From positions 1 to 63,668 of the forward strand of contig NZ_LOHE01000029.1 of NCBI RefSeq assembly GCF_001559865.1: a DNA stretch of 63,668 bases, given 5' to 3'. Numbering within the stretch: the stretch's first letter is position 1; each line of letters opens with the position of its first letter. Of this stretch, positions 48,214 to 56,741 are shown piece by piece. The notes beneath the pieces were generated by a model. It was not told the origin of the DNA, searched no databases, and saw nothing but the letters and a program-made list of their open reading frames with translations. The stretch is from Abyssisolibacter fermentans. Lineage in GTDB: Bacteria > Bacillota > Clostridia > Tissierellales > MCWD3. A program made the translations under genes and the position numbers.

Positions 48214-48292
48214 AGAATAATGAAAGTTAATTAGCGGTTCAATAAAGATTAGTAAAACTATTATTTTGTAACAATGATGTACAATAAAGTGA

Positions 48293-48338
48293 GAAAGCAG
48301 TCGTTAGTAAGTTTGTATAATGACTGCTTTCTAATTTT
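48293..48338 (+). terminator. Rho-independent terminator after the PatB-type gene
   Basis: GAAAGCAGTCGTTA (48293-48306) pairs over 14 bp with TAATGACTGCTTTC (48318-48331), with one G-U pair, followed by TAATTTT. It separates the lyase gene from the BCCT transporter, whose transcription may need its own promoter. Confidence 0.8.
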
Positions 48339-48405
48339 ATAAATATTTGTTTTAAAAAAAGAGTAAGGCATAGCGCTTACGATAAATTGACAAAGGAAGA
48401 ATATT

Positions 48406-49959
48406 ATGAAAAAATTAAAAATTGATAAGTATACATTTTTCTCTGCTTTAGCTATACTTTTGATGGTTTGCATTCCCTTGATACTATTTCCTGAGCAAGG
48501 AGAAGCAATCATTAATAAGGCATTTAAATTTATAACACATAATCTTGGATTCATGTATATTTGGGAGGGGTTAGCGGCATTAGTTTTTGCTATTTGGATT
48601 TCATTTAGTAAATATGGAAAGATTGTATTGGGTGATCCAAATGAAAAACCAGAGTTCAAAACATTTAGTTGGGCAGGAATGCTATTCTGTGCAGGGATAG
48701 GTGCTAGTATTTTATATTGGGGTACTATTGAATGGGCATACTATTTTACAGCTCCTCCATTTGGTTTGGAGAAAGGTACTTGGCTAGCTGCTGAATGGGC
48801 AGCTACATATGGAATATTCCATTGGGGGCCTACTGGTTGGATATTATATTCCCTTCCTGCATTACCTATTGGATATTCTTATTTTGTAAAAAAGAAACCC
48901 GTTCTTAAGATTAGTGAGGTATGTCGTGGAGTCTTAGGGGATAGAGTTGACGGAGTATTAGGAAAGATAATAGATGTACTTTTTATGTTTGGTTTGTTAG
49001 GAGGTGCTGGCACTACTCTCGGGTTAGGGACACCAATGATTGCAGCTGGAATTCACAAGGTGACAGGAATTTCACAATCTGTTGGTTTGAATTTGTTAAT
49101 ATTAATAATTGTCACAGTTATCTTTTCATTTAGTGCATATTCTGGCTTAAAGAAAGGTATTAAGGTTCTCAGCGATATTAATATAGTGCTTATGTTAATA
49201 ATATTAGCAATTATATTTATTACAGGACCAACATTGTTTATTATTAAAATGGGGACTACTAGCATCGGAATCCTTATTCAAAACTTTGTTAGAATGGATA
49301 CATGGATGGATCCAGTGCTAAATACTGGTTTTTCAGAAAATTGGACTGTATTTTATTGGGCTTGGTGGACGATATACGCACCATTTATGGGTTTATTTAT
49401 TGCTAAAATTTCAAGAGGGCGAACAATTCGAAATGTAATAGGGGGATCGGTCCTATTTGGAACAATGGGATGTGCGTTAGTCTTTGTAATTCTAGGAAAT
49501 CTTGGAATGAGTCTTCAGTTAACAAATGCTTTACCAGTAATAGAAATGCTGAGTGAAAATGGAGCGCCAGAAACAATCATAAGTATCATAAGTACCTTAC
49601 CATTAGGGAATGTTGTTGTTATATTATTTACCATTGTAGCAATCATATTTTTAGCAACAACATTTGATTCAGCATCGTATACACTGGCAGCAGTCACTAC
49701 TGAGAAAATATCAGGCGATCAAGACCCTGCAAGATGGAATCGATTATTCTGGGCATTCTCATTATCATTATTACCAGCATCCTTGTTGATTATTGATGGA
49801 CCATTATCTACACTACAAACAGCATCTATTATTGGTGGGTTACCAATCACCCCGATTATTGTTATTATGATGGTATCTTTTGTTAAAGTACTAAGGAAAG
49901 ATGAAATTGAGGGTAAAATTAAAATTACTAGCTCAGAAAATAATAGATCATGTGCATGA
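48406..49959 (+). CDS. BCCT-family transporter (betaine/carnitine type)
   Basis: The 517-residue protein has about 12 hydrophobic segments and the hallmarks of the betaine/choline/carnitine transporter family. These are the ILYWGTIEWAYYFTAPPFG segment with its aromatic residues, and FYWAWWTIYAPFMGLF followed by ARISRG-like AKISRGRTIR. The length is near that of CaiT-type members and it lacks the long charged C-terminal tail of osmoregulated BetP. It probably imports a quaternary ammonium or related compound for catabolism rather than for osmoprotection. AAAGGAAG precedes the ATG. It lies downstream of the C-S lyase, separated by a terminator. The actual substrate is unknown. Confidence 0.88.
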   Translation: MKKLKIDKYTFFSALAILLMVCIPLILFPEQGEAIINKAFKFITHNLGFMYIWEGLAALVFAIWISFSKYGKIVLGDPNEKPEFKTFSWAGMLFCAGIGASILYWGTIEWAYYFTAPPFGLEKGTWLAAEWAATYGIFHWGPTGWILYSLPALPIGYSYFVKKKPVLKISEVCRGVLGDRVDGVLGKIIDVLFMFGLLGGAGTTLGLGTPMIAAGIHKVTGISQSVGLNLLILIIVTVIFSFSAYSGLKKGIKVLSDINIVLMLIILAIIFITGPTLFIIKMGTTSIGILIQNFVRMDTWMDPVLNTGFSENWTVFYWAWWTIYAPFMGLFIAKISRGRTIRNVIGGSVLFGTMGCALVFVILGNLGMSLQLTNALPVIEMLSENGAPETIISIISTLPLGNVVVILFTIVAIIFLATTFDSASYTLAAVTTEKISGDQDPARWNRLFWAFSLSLLPASLLIIDGPLSTLQTASIIGGLPITPIIVIMMVSFVKVLRKDEIEGKIKITSSENNRSCA

Positions 49960-49991
49960 AATCGATAGTACGAAAAATAATATATACATAA

Positions 49992-50019
49992 GGGTCGTCT
50001 TCGCAACGACTCATTTTTT
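49992..50019 (+). terminator. Rho-independent terminator after the BCCT gene
   Basis: GGGTCGT pairs with ACGACTC around a short loop and is followed by a run of six T. It closes the metabolic island. Confidence 0.7.
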
Positions 50020-50080
50020 AAAATATAGAAATTTATAAATCCTTTAATAAAAATATTAATTATAACTTGTCCATTTAAGC

Positions 50081-50106
50081 TTTCTCTAAGTTTTCTCATA
50101 TATAAT
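50081..50106 (+). promoter_or_regulatory. Promoter with direct repeats, candidate response-regulator site
   Basis: TTTCTC occurs at 50081-50086 and 50092-50097, an 11-bp step, directly before TATAAT at 50101-50106. There is no good -35 box. This is the usual layout for activation by an OmpR-family regulator, and one is encoded in the operon that starts 30 bp downstream. Confidence 0.45.
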
Positions 50107-50135
50107 AAAGAAAAACTTGGTAGAGGTGATCAAAT

Positions 50136-51737
50136 ATGAGAAAGAAAAGTATTAGATTAATAATAGTTGCAGTTGTACTTACTAGTATTTTTATGATAGC
50201 AAGTAAATACTTAGGTGCTTCTTCAAAAAATACTTTAGCTAATTCAGAGAATTCTAATACATATACAGCAGTTGAAGTAAAAAAAGGACCTATAGCCGTA
50301 AAAGCAACCGGTTCAGGTAGTGTTACTCCTTCAGAAAGGAAACAAATAGTATCTAATACAGAAGGAACAATACAGAATATTCTAGTGAGCAAAGGTGACG
50401 AAGTTAAAAAAGATGATATTTTAGTTACTTTTGAAGACGATAGTGAGAGCATAGATATTCAAAATGCAAAATTAAATTTGTCGCTGCAAAATCAACAATT
50501 AGCAAGCTTACAAAATGATAAGAATAATCTTAAAGTATATGCACCATACTCAGGGACAATTGGAGATATTAAAGCAATAGTTGGTAAGGAAGTATCAAAA
50601 GGTTACCTGTTTACCACAATATCTGATGACACTAAATTAGAAGTTAAGGCTTTATATAATAAACTACAGGTTGATAATATAAAAATAGGAAAGAAAGCAA
50701 CTATAGAATTACCTGAATATTTCAATTCAATTTCAGGTACAGTTACTAATATAGATGATAGTATAACTACAAATAATACAGGTGCAGTTTTTCATGAAGT
50801 AACTATTGAAATAGAAAACCTTGGAGGATTAGATGTAGATACAAATGCAGTTGTATATGTTCAAACTGATAATGGTAGACTCATTGCTCAAGAAGCTAAA
50901 GTACAAAAAATAACACCTATAGACGTTAATTTAAAATATGGAGGAACTATTGATAAGATATTAGTTAATTCCGGTGATGTAGTTATAGAGGGACAATTAA
51001 TAGCAGAGCTAGTGAATTCAAGCTTAGATGATCAGATAAATTCTCAATTAATAAAAATTGAACAAACAGAGCTTAGTTTAACAGATAAATTAAATAAACT
51101 TGATGATACTGCTATAACCTCTACTTTATCGGGTACTGTGTTAAATGTAAATGTTGATGAGGGTGAAAAAATAAACTCTAAAGCGAATATAGTGGAAATT
51201 GCAGATTTAAGCACAATGAAAGTTACAATACCAGTAGATGAATTAGATATAAATAAGGTTGAATTAGGCCAGAAAGCAATTATTACAGCAGAAGCAGTAC
51301 AAAATACTGTTTTTGAATCAGAAGTTACAGATATTGATATAGAGGGCAAGAGTACTAATGGAGTTTCTACTTTTGATGTAACGTTGACGTTAAAAGAACA
51401 TGATGGTTTAAAACCGGGTATGTCAGTAAATGCAGAGATAATTATTGCAACAAAAAAAGATGCTTTACTTCTTCCAATAGAAGCTATTCAAAAAAGTGGT
51501 AATAAATATTTTGTTATGCTAAAAGATGAAAATGAAGAAGAGCCTAAATTATGTGATGTTAAATTGGGATTAGTTTCAGAGGATTATGCAGAAATAGTTG
51601 AAGGACTTAAAGAAGGTGATAGTGTTATGAGCTTAAGAAATACACAAACAACAAAACAAGATATGCCAATGGGCTTTGGAATGGGAATGCCAGGACAAAA
51701 AAGACCAGGGGGCCAGAAAAATGTTAAGAATAGATAA
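50136..51737 (+). CDS. HlyD/MacA-like membrane fusion protein of an ABC exporter
   Basis: The 533-residue protein has an N-terminal membrane anchor (about residues 7-24). Barrel-sandwich segments follow (GSGSVTPSERKQIVSNTEG, then VYAPYSGTIGDI), with a second lipoyl-like half (LSGTVLNVNVDEGE) and a MacA-type C-terminal part. It lacks the long coiled coil of Gram-negative relatives. The last 20 or so residues are rich in Gly, Met and Pro. Family members sit outside the cytoplasmic membrane and work with MacB-type pumps. AGAGGTGA lies upstream of the ATG. Its 3' end overlaps the ATPase gene by 17 bp, a sign of coupled translation. Confidence 0.85.
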   Translation: MRKKSIRLIIVAVVLTSIFMIASKYLGASSKNTLANSENSNTYTAVEVKKGPIAVKATGSGSVTPSERKQIVSNTEGTIQNILVSKGDEVKKDDILVTFEDDSESIDIQNAKLNLSLQNQQLASLQNDKNNLKVYAPYSGTIGDIKAIVGKEVSKGYLFTTISDDTKLEVKALYNKLQVDNIKIGKKATIELPEYFNSISGTVTNIDDSITTNNTGAVFHEVTIEIENLGGLDVDTNAVVYVQTDNGRLIAQEAKVQKITPIDVNLKYGGTIDKILVNSGDVVIEGQLIAELVNSSLDDQINSQLIKIEQTELSLTDKLNKLDDTAITSTLSGTVLNVNVDEGEKINSKANIVEIADLSTMKVTIPVDELDINKVELGQKAIITAEAVQNTVFESEVTDIDIEGKSTNGVSTFDVTLTLKEHDGLKPGMSVNAEIIIATKKDALLLPIEAIQKSGNKYFVMLKDENEEEPKLCDVKLGLVSEDYAEIVEGLKEGDSVMSLRNTQTTKQDMPMGFGMGMPGQKRPGGQKNVKNR

Positions 51738-52395
51738 GGTCACAAAAACATACCAAATGGGTAGTGTCAAACTTGATGCCCTCAAGAATATTTCTTTAGA
51801 GGTAGCAAAAGGAGAATTTGTTGCTATTATTGGCCCAAGTGGTTCTGGTAAATCTACATTAATGAATATTGTTGGGTGTCTTGACGTTCCTTCAGCAGGT
51901 GAATATTACTTTGAAGATATTAATGTAAGTAATTTTAATGAAAATCAATTAGCTGCTATAAGAAACAAAAAATTAGGGTTCATATTTCAAAAATTCAATC
52001 TGTTACCTAAATTAAATGCATTTGAAAATGTAGAATTACCTCTAATATATAGTGGTGTAAAAACTAGTGAACGTAAAAAAAGAGTTTTAAAAGCATTGGA
52101 TGATGTAGGATTGTCTGATAGGATAGATCACAAGCCCTCAGAACTATCTGGAGGTCAGCAACAAAGAGTGGCAATAGCACGTGCATTAGTGGGAAACCCA
52201 TCATTGGTTTTAGCAGATGAACCTACAGGTAATCTGGATACAAAATCAGGAAAAGAAGTTTTAAGTACATTAAAACAATTAAATGATGATGGTAAAACAA
52301 TAGTATTAATTACTCATGATATGGATGTAGCAAATAGTGCAAAACGTATAATTTCAATCCAAGACGGATTAATTGTTGATGAGAGGGTGTTGTAA
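51721..52395 (+). CDS. MacB-type ABC transporter ATPase
   Basis: Start chosen at ATG 51721 (MLRIDKVTKTY), with AGGGGG 9 bp upstream; an in-frame ATG at 51676 would add 15 residues unlike the family. The 224-residue ATPase has Walker A GPSGSGKST (Lys44), signature LSGGQQQRVAIARA, Walker B LVLADEPTGNLD and the switch His in LITHD, all typical of the LolD/MacB group. It powers the permease encoded immediately downstream. The gene is nested between the fusion protein and permease genes, with no gap to the latter. Confidence 0.93.
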   Translation: MLRIDKVTKTYQMGSVKLDALKNISLEVAKGEFVAIIGPSGSGKSTLMNIVGCLDVPSAGEYYFEDINVSNFNENQLAAIRNKKLGFIFQKFNLLPKLNAFENVELPLIYSGVKTSERKKRVLKALDDVGLSDRIDHKPSELSGGQQQRVAIARALVGNPSLVLADEPTGNLDTKSGKEVLSTLKQLNDDGKTIVLITHDMDVANSAKRIISIQDGLIVDERVL

Positions 52396-53568
52396 ATGGA
52401 TTTTGTTATGGCGGTTAAACTATCTATAAAAAGTATACTGTCCAATAAAATGAGGACTTTTCTTACAATGCTTGGTATAATAATAGGAGTAGCAGCTGTT
52501 ATTATTTTAGTATCAATAGCTCAAGGAACAACTAAGAGTGTAACAGAAAATATTGAAAGTATGGGTTCAAATCTATTGACAGTAAATATAACTGGAAGAG
52601 GTACAAAAACATCTATAACCTATGACGAAACACTAGAATTAAATGAAAAGGAAGGTGTTAAAGAAGTAGCACCTGTTATAAATGGAAAAGCAACAGCAAA
52701 GAATGGTCTTAAATCTATGGATGTTAACTTAGAAGGGGTTAACGATACTTATCTGACAGTTAGAAACTATGAATTAAGCTCAGGTAGATTCATATTACCA
52801 TTAGATATTGATTACAATCAAAAAGTTGTAGTTTTAGGATCAGAGGTGGTTAAAGAAGTTTTTGGAATCTTAAATCCTATAGGAGAAGAAATATTACTAG
52901 ATGGAAATAAATTTAAAGTAGTAGGAGTCTTAGAAGAAAAAGGAAGTTCTTTTGGTGGAAGTAATGATGAAAAGGTGTTAATGCCTATAACTACAGCAGA
53001 AAGATTCCTAAAAACAAAAGGTGTTAAAACCATATATATACAAGCTGAGTCAAAGGATACAGTTAGTGTAGTATCAAATCAAATGGAAAGTTATTTAAAT
53101 AAACAGTTTAATAACGATGAAGATGCATATAAAGTGTTTAATCAAGAAGAAATGCTTTCAACAGTGAATGAAGTTACAGCCAGCATGACTATAATGTTAG
53201 GTGGAATAGCAGCGATTTCATTATTAGTAGGAGGAATAGGTATAATGAATATAATGTTGGTTTCTGTGACTGAAAGAACTAGAGAAATAGGTATCAGAAA
53301 AGCTATCGGTGCAAAAAGAAGAGACATATTGACTCAATTTTTAATAGAAGCTATAGTAATAAGTGGGGTAGGAGGAATATTAGGAATAATGTTTGGATTA
53401 TTTGGTAATTACATGTTTGAAAAATTCACAAGTTCAAATGTTTCTGTTTCATTAATGGTTCTTGCAATTTCTTTTTCATTTGCATTAGTAGTAGGAGTAT
53501 CTTTTGGAATATTCCCTGCCAATAAAGCTTCAAAATTGAAACCTGTAGATGCATTGAGATATGAATAA
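52396..53568 (+). CDS. MacB/FtsX-type ABC transporter permease
   Basis: The 390-residue protein has the MacB layout. A first membrane segment is at about 20-45 (FLTMLGIIIGVAAVIILVS), followed by a large extracytoplasmic domain (about 50-265) and three C-terminal segments. The FtsX-family stretch GIGIMNIMLVSVTERTREIGIRKAIGA is present. The ATG directly follows the stop codon of the ATPase gene. With the fusion protein and ATPase it should form a mechanotransmission pump exporting peptides or antibiotics; in Gram-positive bacteria such systems often confer tolerance to antimicrobial peptides. The substrate is inferred. Confidence 0.92.
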   Translation: MDFVMAVKLSIKSILSNKMRTFLTMLGIIIGVAAVIILVSIAQGTTKSVTENIESMGSNLLTVNITGRGTKTSITYDETLELNEKEGVKEVAPVINGKATAKNGLKSMDVNLEGVNDTYLTVRNYELSSGRFILPLDIDYNQKVVVLGSEVVKEVFGILNPIGEEILLDGNKFKVVGVLEEKGSSFGGSNDEKVLMPITTAERFLKTKGVKTIYIQAESKDTVSVVSNQMESYLNKQFNNDEDAYKVFNQEEMLSTVNEVTASMTIMLGGIAAISLLVGGIGIMNIMLVSVTERTREIGIRKAIGAKRRDILTQFLIEAIVISGVGGILGIMFGLFGNYMFEKFTSSNVSVSLMVLAISFSFALVVGVSFGIFPANKASKLKPVDALRYE

Positions 53569-53584
53569 ATAAGAGGTGAAAAAT

Positions 53585-54253
53585 ATGCGGATACTTCTGG
53601 TTGAAGATGAAGTAAGATTAACCGATGCCTTAAATAAACTTTTAGAAAAACAGAATATTGATGTTGATATTGCCAATGATGGTGACTCTGGGCTGATATT
53701 AGCAGAAAAAGATGTTTATGATGTCATAGTGCTTGATATTATGCTGCCGGGTAGAAGTGGTCTAGACATACTAAAGATAATTAGAAGTAAAGGAGTTAAT
53801 ACTCCAGTTTTGTTATTAACAGCTAGAGATGCTATTGAAGATAGGGTATTAGGGCTTGATTTGGGAGCAGACGATTATTTAGTCAAGCCCTTTGCTACAT
53901 CAGAACTTATTGCTAGAATAAGATCCTTATCAAGGCGTGTTAATTCATTATATCAAGAAGAGCTGTCCTTTGGAAATATCAAGTATGAACCAAAATCTCA
54001 TACAATTACCATAAATGATGAAACCATTGAGTTGACATCAAAAGAAGGTCAGTTACTTGAAATGCTGATAAAGAGACCTAATCAGATTTTTACTAGAGAA
54101 CAAATACTAGATAGAGTATGGGGGATTAATAGTGATGTTCAAGAAAATACAATAGAATTTTACATACATCATTTACGAAAAAAACTATCGAAAAAAGCAG
54201 ATGTCGGAATTGTTACAATACGTTCTGTTGGTTATTCATTGAGGGAGAAATGA
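53585..54253 (+). CDS. OmpR-family response regulator
   Basis: Start chosen at ATG 53585 (MRILLVEDE), with AGAGGTG 8 bp upstream; the in-frame GTG at 53576 lies within that site. The 222-residue protein has a receiver domain with acidic pocket E7/D8, phosphoacceptor Asp51 (VLDIMLPG), Lys in LVKPF, and a C-terminal winged helix (TREQILDRVWG, TIRSVGYSL). It is the fourth gene of the exporter operon and is followed by its kinase. It probably activates the operon's own promoter, where TTTCTC direct repeats precede TATAAT. Confidence 0.93.
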   Translation: MRILLVEDEVRLTDALNKLLEKQNIDVDIANDGDSGLILAEKDVYDVIVLDIMLPGRSGLDILKIIRSKGVNTPVLLLTARDAIEDRVLGLDLGADDYLVKPFATSELIARIRSLSRRVNSLYQEELSFGNIKYEPKSHTITINDETIELTSKEGQLLEMLIKRPNQIFTREQILDRVWGINSDVQENTIEFYIHHLRKKLSKKADVGIVTIRSVGYSLREK

Positions 54254-54254
54254 T

Positions 54255-55544
54255 ATGTTTAAAAAATTGCATTTAAAACTTACTTTGAACATTACAATAG
54301 TATTAGTAGTATTAGTGGCAATATATTCTTTTATTGTATATGGTTTTATATATAGAGGCAATAAAAATCCAGCACAATTAATACTTAGAGAAGCAGTTAG
54401 TCATGTATCAGATTTAAATGAAATACCAGATTATCCTCCAAAACCTAAGCGGTTTCCAAAAAATAATCATAAAACTGTAAATATTTTTAATTTAAAATTT
54501 AATAAAGACTTACATTATGTGCTTAGAAATACTGATTTAACTATTACTGCAACAACTTTAGATGAAGTATTTGATGATGATAGTTTAAAAAAATATGCAC
54601 TTAAAGTATTAAAGACTAAGGGATCATTAACAATAACCACTGAAATAAATGAAGAAAGCGTTAGAATGATAACAGCTTATATAAATAAAAATGGAATAGA
54701 AGGTATTGCACAAGTTTTTTATAACAGAGATGCAGAAATTTTCTTCATGACAAGGCTTATGACTACATTTATTACTATTGGTTTATTAAGCATAATTGTA
54801 TTAGTAATTATTAGTTGGTATTTAGCAAAGAAAGCACTAGAACCAATAAAAAAATCATGGCAGCAGCAAAAAGATTTTGTTGCAGATGCATCTCATGAAT
54901 TAAGAACACCATTAACAGTAATACAAACAAATCTTGAAGTGTTAGAAAGCTGCGAGAATGAAACAATTGCAGATAATAAACAATGGCTTGATAATGCTTA
55001 CGCAGAGACAAGAGTTATGAGTAAGCTTATAGATGATTTATTATTACTTGCAAAGATAGATGCTAAACAGGTTGCTTTAGAGCAAAAAGAGTTTAACATA
55101 TCAAAGATAGCTGTAGAAGTATCAGCACAGATGTATCCTCTTTTCAAGAAAAAAAGCATAGTTTTTACTACAAGCATAGTTGACAGTATTAATTTTAATG
55201 GTGATGAAACTAGAATAAAACAGTTAATAATTGTTTTGCTAGAAAATGCATTGAAATATACTCAAGAGGAAGGAAAAGTTTCCTTAACATTAGAAAAAAA
55301 AGATAATAAAGTAATAATATTAGTGGAAGATAATGGTATAGGTATTGCTCATGAGGATAAAGAAAGAATATTTGATAGGTTCTATAGGGCTGATAAAGCT
55401 CGCTTTAGAGAAGAAGGTGGAACAGGTTTAGGTCTGAGCATAGCCAGTTGGATTACTAGTCTTTATGATGGAGCAATAAGAGTAGAAAGTGAAATTGGCA
55501 AAGGGAGCAAATTTCATGTAGAGCTTAAAATTTATAGAAAATAA
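54255..55544 (+). CDS. Sensor histidine kinase of the exporter operon
   Basis: The 429-residue kinase has membrane segments at about 10-32 and 172-192 that enclose an extracytoplasmic sensor region of roughly 140 residues. The cytoplasmic part has the H box ASHELRTPL, N box LLENALKYT, G1 DNGIGI and G2 GGTGLGLSI. It starts one base after the regulator's stop codon. Such a sensor domain usually responds to an extracellular or membrane signal. Here the likely signal is the compound pumped out by the adjacent MacAB-like system, since the five genes form one tightly packed unit. Confidence 0.92.
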   Translation: MFKKLHLKLTLNITIVLVVLVAIYSFIVYGFIYRGNKNPAQLILREAVSHVSDLNEIPDYPPKPKRFPKNNHKTVNIFNLKFNKDLHYVLRNTDLTITATTLDEVFDDDSLKKYALKVLKTKGSLTITTEINEESVRMITAYINKNGIEGIAQVFYNRDAEIFFMTRLMTTFITIGLLSIIVLVIISWYLAKKALEPIKKSWQQQKDFVADASHELRTPLTVIQTNLEVLESCENETIADNKQWLDNAYAETRVMSKLIDDLLLLAKIDAKQVALEQKEFNISKIAVEVSAQMYPLFKKKSIVFTTSIVDSINFNGDETRIKQLIIVLLENALKYTQEEGKVSLTLEKKDNKVIILVEDNGIGIAHEDKERIFDRFYRADKARFREEGGTGLGLSIASWITSLYDGAIRVESEIGKGSKFHVELKIYRK

Positions 55545-55593
55545 CATGCTTTATAAGTAGCATTAATTATTGAAAAATAAAAAAGAGAATAAT

Positions 55594-55636
55594 TATAATA
55601 TTTAAGCGACCTTTTTTAGGTTGCTTAAATATTATA
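55594..55636. terminator. Bidirectional terminator between convergent genes
   Basis: TATAATATTTAAGCGACC pairs over 18 bp with GGTTGCTTAAATATTATA, with one G-U pair and a 7-nt loop that is mostly T. It serves the kinase gene on the plus strand and the lipoprotein gene on the minus strand. Confidence 0.7.
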
Positions 55637-55657
55637 TCTAGATTTATTTGTATTAAA

Positions 55658-56152
55658 TTAATGATTATATATATTGCTAATATTTGAAGGAGTATCTTTT
55701 TTATTTACAGTACAAACAGTTATAAATGGGATTAACATTTCTTTATTATTTACATTTGGAAGTATCATACATACATTACATTTATCATCCGAAATCCAGT
55801 TGAATTTTAAAATATTGTCTTTTATAATAATTTTGTCAAAGTTACGAGATGAAGAATAAATATTAGGTTTTGCACTATTAAAGCTTAGGTCGCAAATAAT
55901 ATTACTTTTAGAAAAATCTACATATTTATCAAGTCTTCCTATTTCAGAAGGTAAATTAGGACAGTATTTGGATGTGAAATGATTCCATTGGGTTTCATTT
56001 TCAAATACTATTGCTTGTGGGAAATCACAGTATTTATCTACTTGTATAAAACCTCTAAATAATACTTCATGAGCAATAATACTTGAACAGTTGCAGCCGA
56101 TTAACAAAAATAATTGAACAATAATTATTAAAAATAATATTTTAGTTTTCAT
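55658..56152 (-). CDS. Lipoprotein with a possible PrcB_C-like domain
   Basis: Start chosen at ATG 56152, with GGAGG 9 bp upstream; a longer frame to 56221 lacks such a site and overlaps the promoter. The 164-residue protein starts MKTKILFLIIIVQLFLLIGC, a lipoprotein signal with lipobox LIGC, so it should be anchored on the outer face of the membrane. The mature part has QAIVFENETQWNHF and DFSKSNIICDL patterns that resemble the PrcB C-terminal family, but this is a weak reading by eye. Function is unknown. It shares an 18-bp promoter/operator sequence with the oligopeptidase gene at 59653-61347. Confidence 0.75.
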   Translation of the reverse strand: MKTKILFLIIIVQLFLLIGCNCSSIIAHEVLFRGFIQVDKYCDFPQAIVFENETQWNHFTSKYCPNLPSEIGRLDKYVDFSKSNIICDLSFNSAKPNIYSSSRNFDKIIIKDNILKFNWISDDKCNVCMILPNVNNKEMLIPFITVCTVNKKDTPSNISNIYNH

Positions 56153-56190
56153 AGCGAGTCCTCCGTTTTGTAAATATAAACCACATAAGC

Positions 56191-56221
56191 ATATTTTACA
56201 TCTATAATGAATTATTTTCAA
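56191..56221 (-). promoter_or_regulatory. Promoter and putative operator of the lipoprotein gene
   Basis: On the minus strand TTGAAA (56221-56216), a 17-bp spacer and TAAAAT (56198-56193) form a good sigma-A promoter. The spacer and -10 carry ATTATAGATGTAAAATAT, identical to the promoter of the oligopeptidase gene. TATAGATGTA differs by one base from the TACAnnTGTA core of BlaI/CopY-type operators. Confidence 0.55.
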
Positions 56222-56272
56222 GAAATTTATATATTTGGATTATATATAATATTACTAAAAGATATCAAAAAC

Positions 56273-56301
56273 TTGACAATAAGTATATTAATTGATAATA
56301 T
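56273..56301 (+). promoter_or_regulatory. Strong sigma-A promoter of the ABC-F leader
   Basis: TTGACA (56273-56278), a 17-bp spacer and TAATAT (56296-56301) are a near-consensus pair. Transcription would start near 56308, giving a leader of about 430 nt. Confidence 0.8.
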
Positions 56302-56335
56302 TAGTAATGAAAATATTTGTAAAAAGGAGAATAAG

Positions 56336-56353
56336 ATGATTATATTGTTTTAG
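56336..56353 (+). CDS. Putative five-residue leader peptide upstream of the ABC-F gene
   Basis: ATG-ATT-ATA-TTG-TTT-TAG encodes MIILF. AAGGAGA lies 5 bp upstream, about 28 nt after the predicted transcript start. Several ABC-F and other antibiotic-resistance genes are controlled by very short upstream frames on which a drug-bound ribosome stalls. Translation is inferred from position and ribosome binding site only. Confidence 0.5.
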   Translation: MIILF

Positions 56354-56633
56354 CTAGATAAGTTTTTTAATAAGTGTATAAAAGATATATTTCTTTGTAT
56401 GGTTTTTGTCTATACGATTGACAATTATGTCTTTGTACATGATATAGCTAAGAACATGGTTCAACTTATTCTTTAATAGTTTAAACCCAGATTATTCATA
56501 GAAAATTCAAAATTATACAACGTACTATTCAAAGTTATATGAATAATCAGAGTTAAATATTATTATATCTTAAAAATAAAAAGGTTTTTAGGTTATATTA
56601 ATATAAAAGAAACTACTACCAGTGAATACCAAG

Positions 56634-56673
56634 CTGTAGGTTGAATGATTTCGACTTACAGTTTTTTGTTTTT
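56634..56673 (+). terminator. Intrinsic terminator inside the ABC-F leader (attenuator)
   Basis: CTGTAGGTTGA (56634-56644) pairs over 11 bp with TCGACTTACAG (56651-56661), with two G-U pairs, followed by TTTTTTGTTTTT. It lies between the promoter and the ABC-F start, so it should block expression unless an alternative fold forms. Confidence 0.75.
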
Positions 56674-56741
56674 GGCGATATATTATTGCATACAAAGATA
56701 TATTTAACCATGCCTAGAAGAAAGAGATAGGAGGAGATTTT

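Larger units (their letters stand above)
56222..56741 (+). other. Long regulatory leader of the ABC-F gene
   Basis: This 520-bp region has no ordinary gene but is organised. A sigma-A promoter lies at 56273-56301 and a five-codon reading frame with a good ribosome binding site at 56336-56353. A long-range inverted repeat (GATTATTCATA near 56489 against TATGAATAATC near 56558) and an intrinsic terminator (56634-56673) follow. The AGGAGG site of the ABC-F gene comes last. The order fits transcription attenuation controlled by a stalled ribosome. Confidence 0.65.

Noticed and set aside
48363-48380. GGCATAGCGCTTAC upstream of the BCCT gene as a sigma-54 promoter
   Set aside because: The GG-N10-GC spacing ends in AC rather than GC and the -24 box lacks TGG, so the match is poor.
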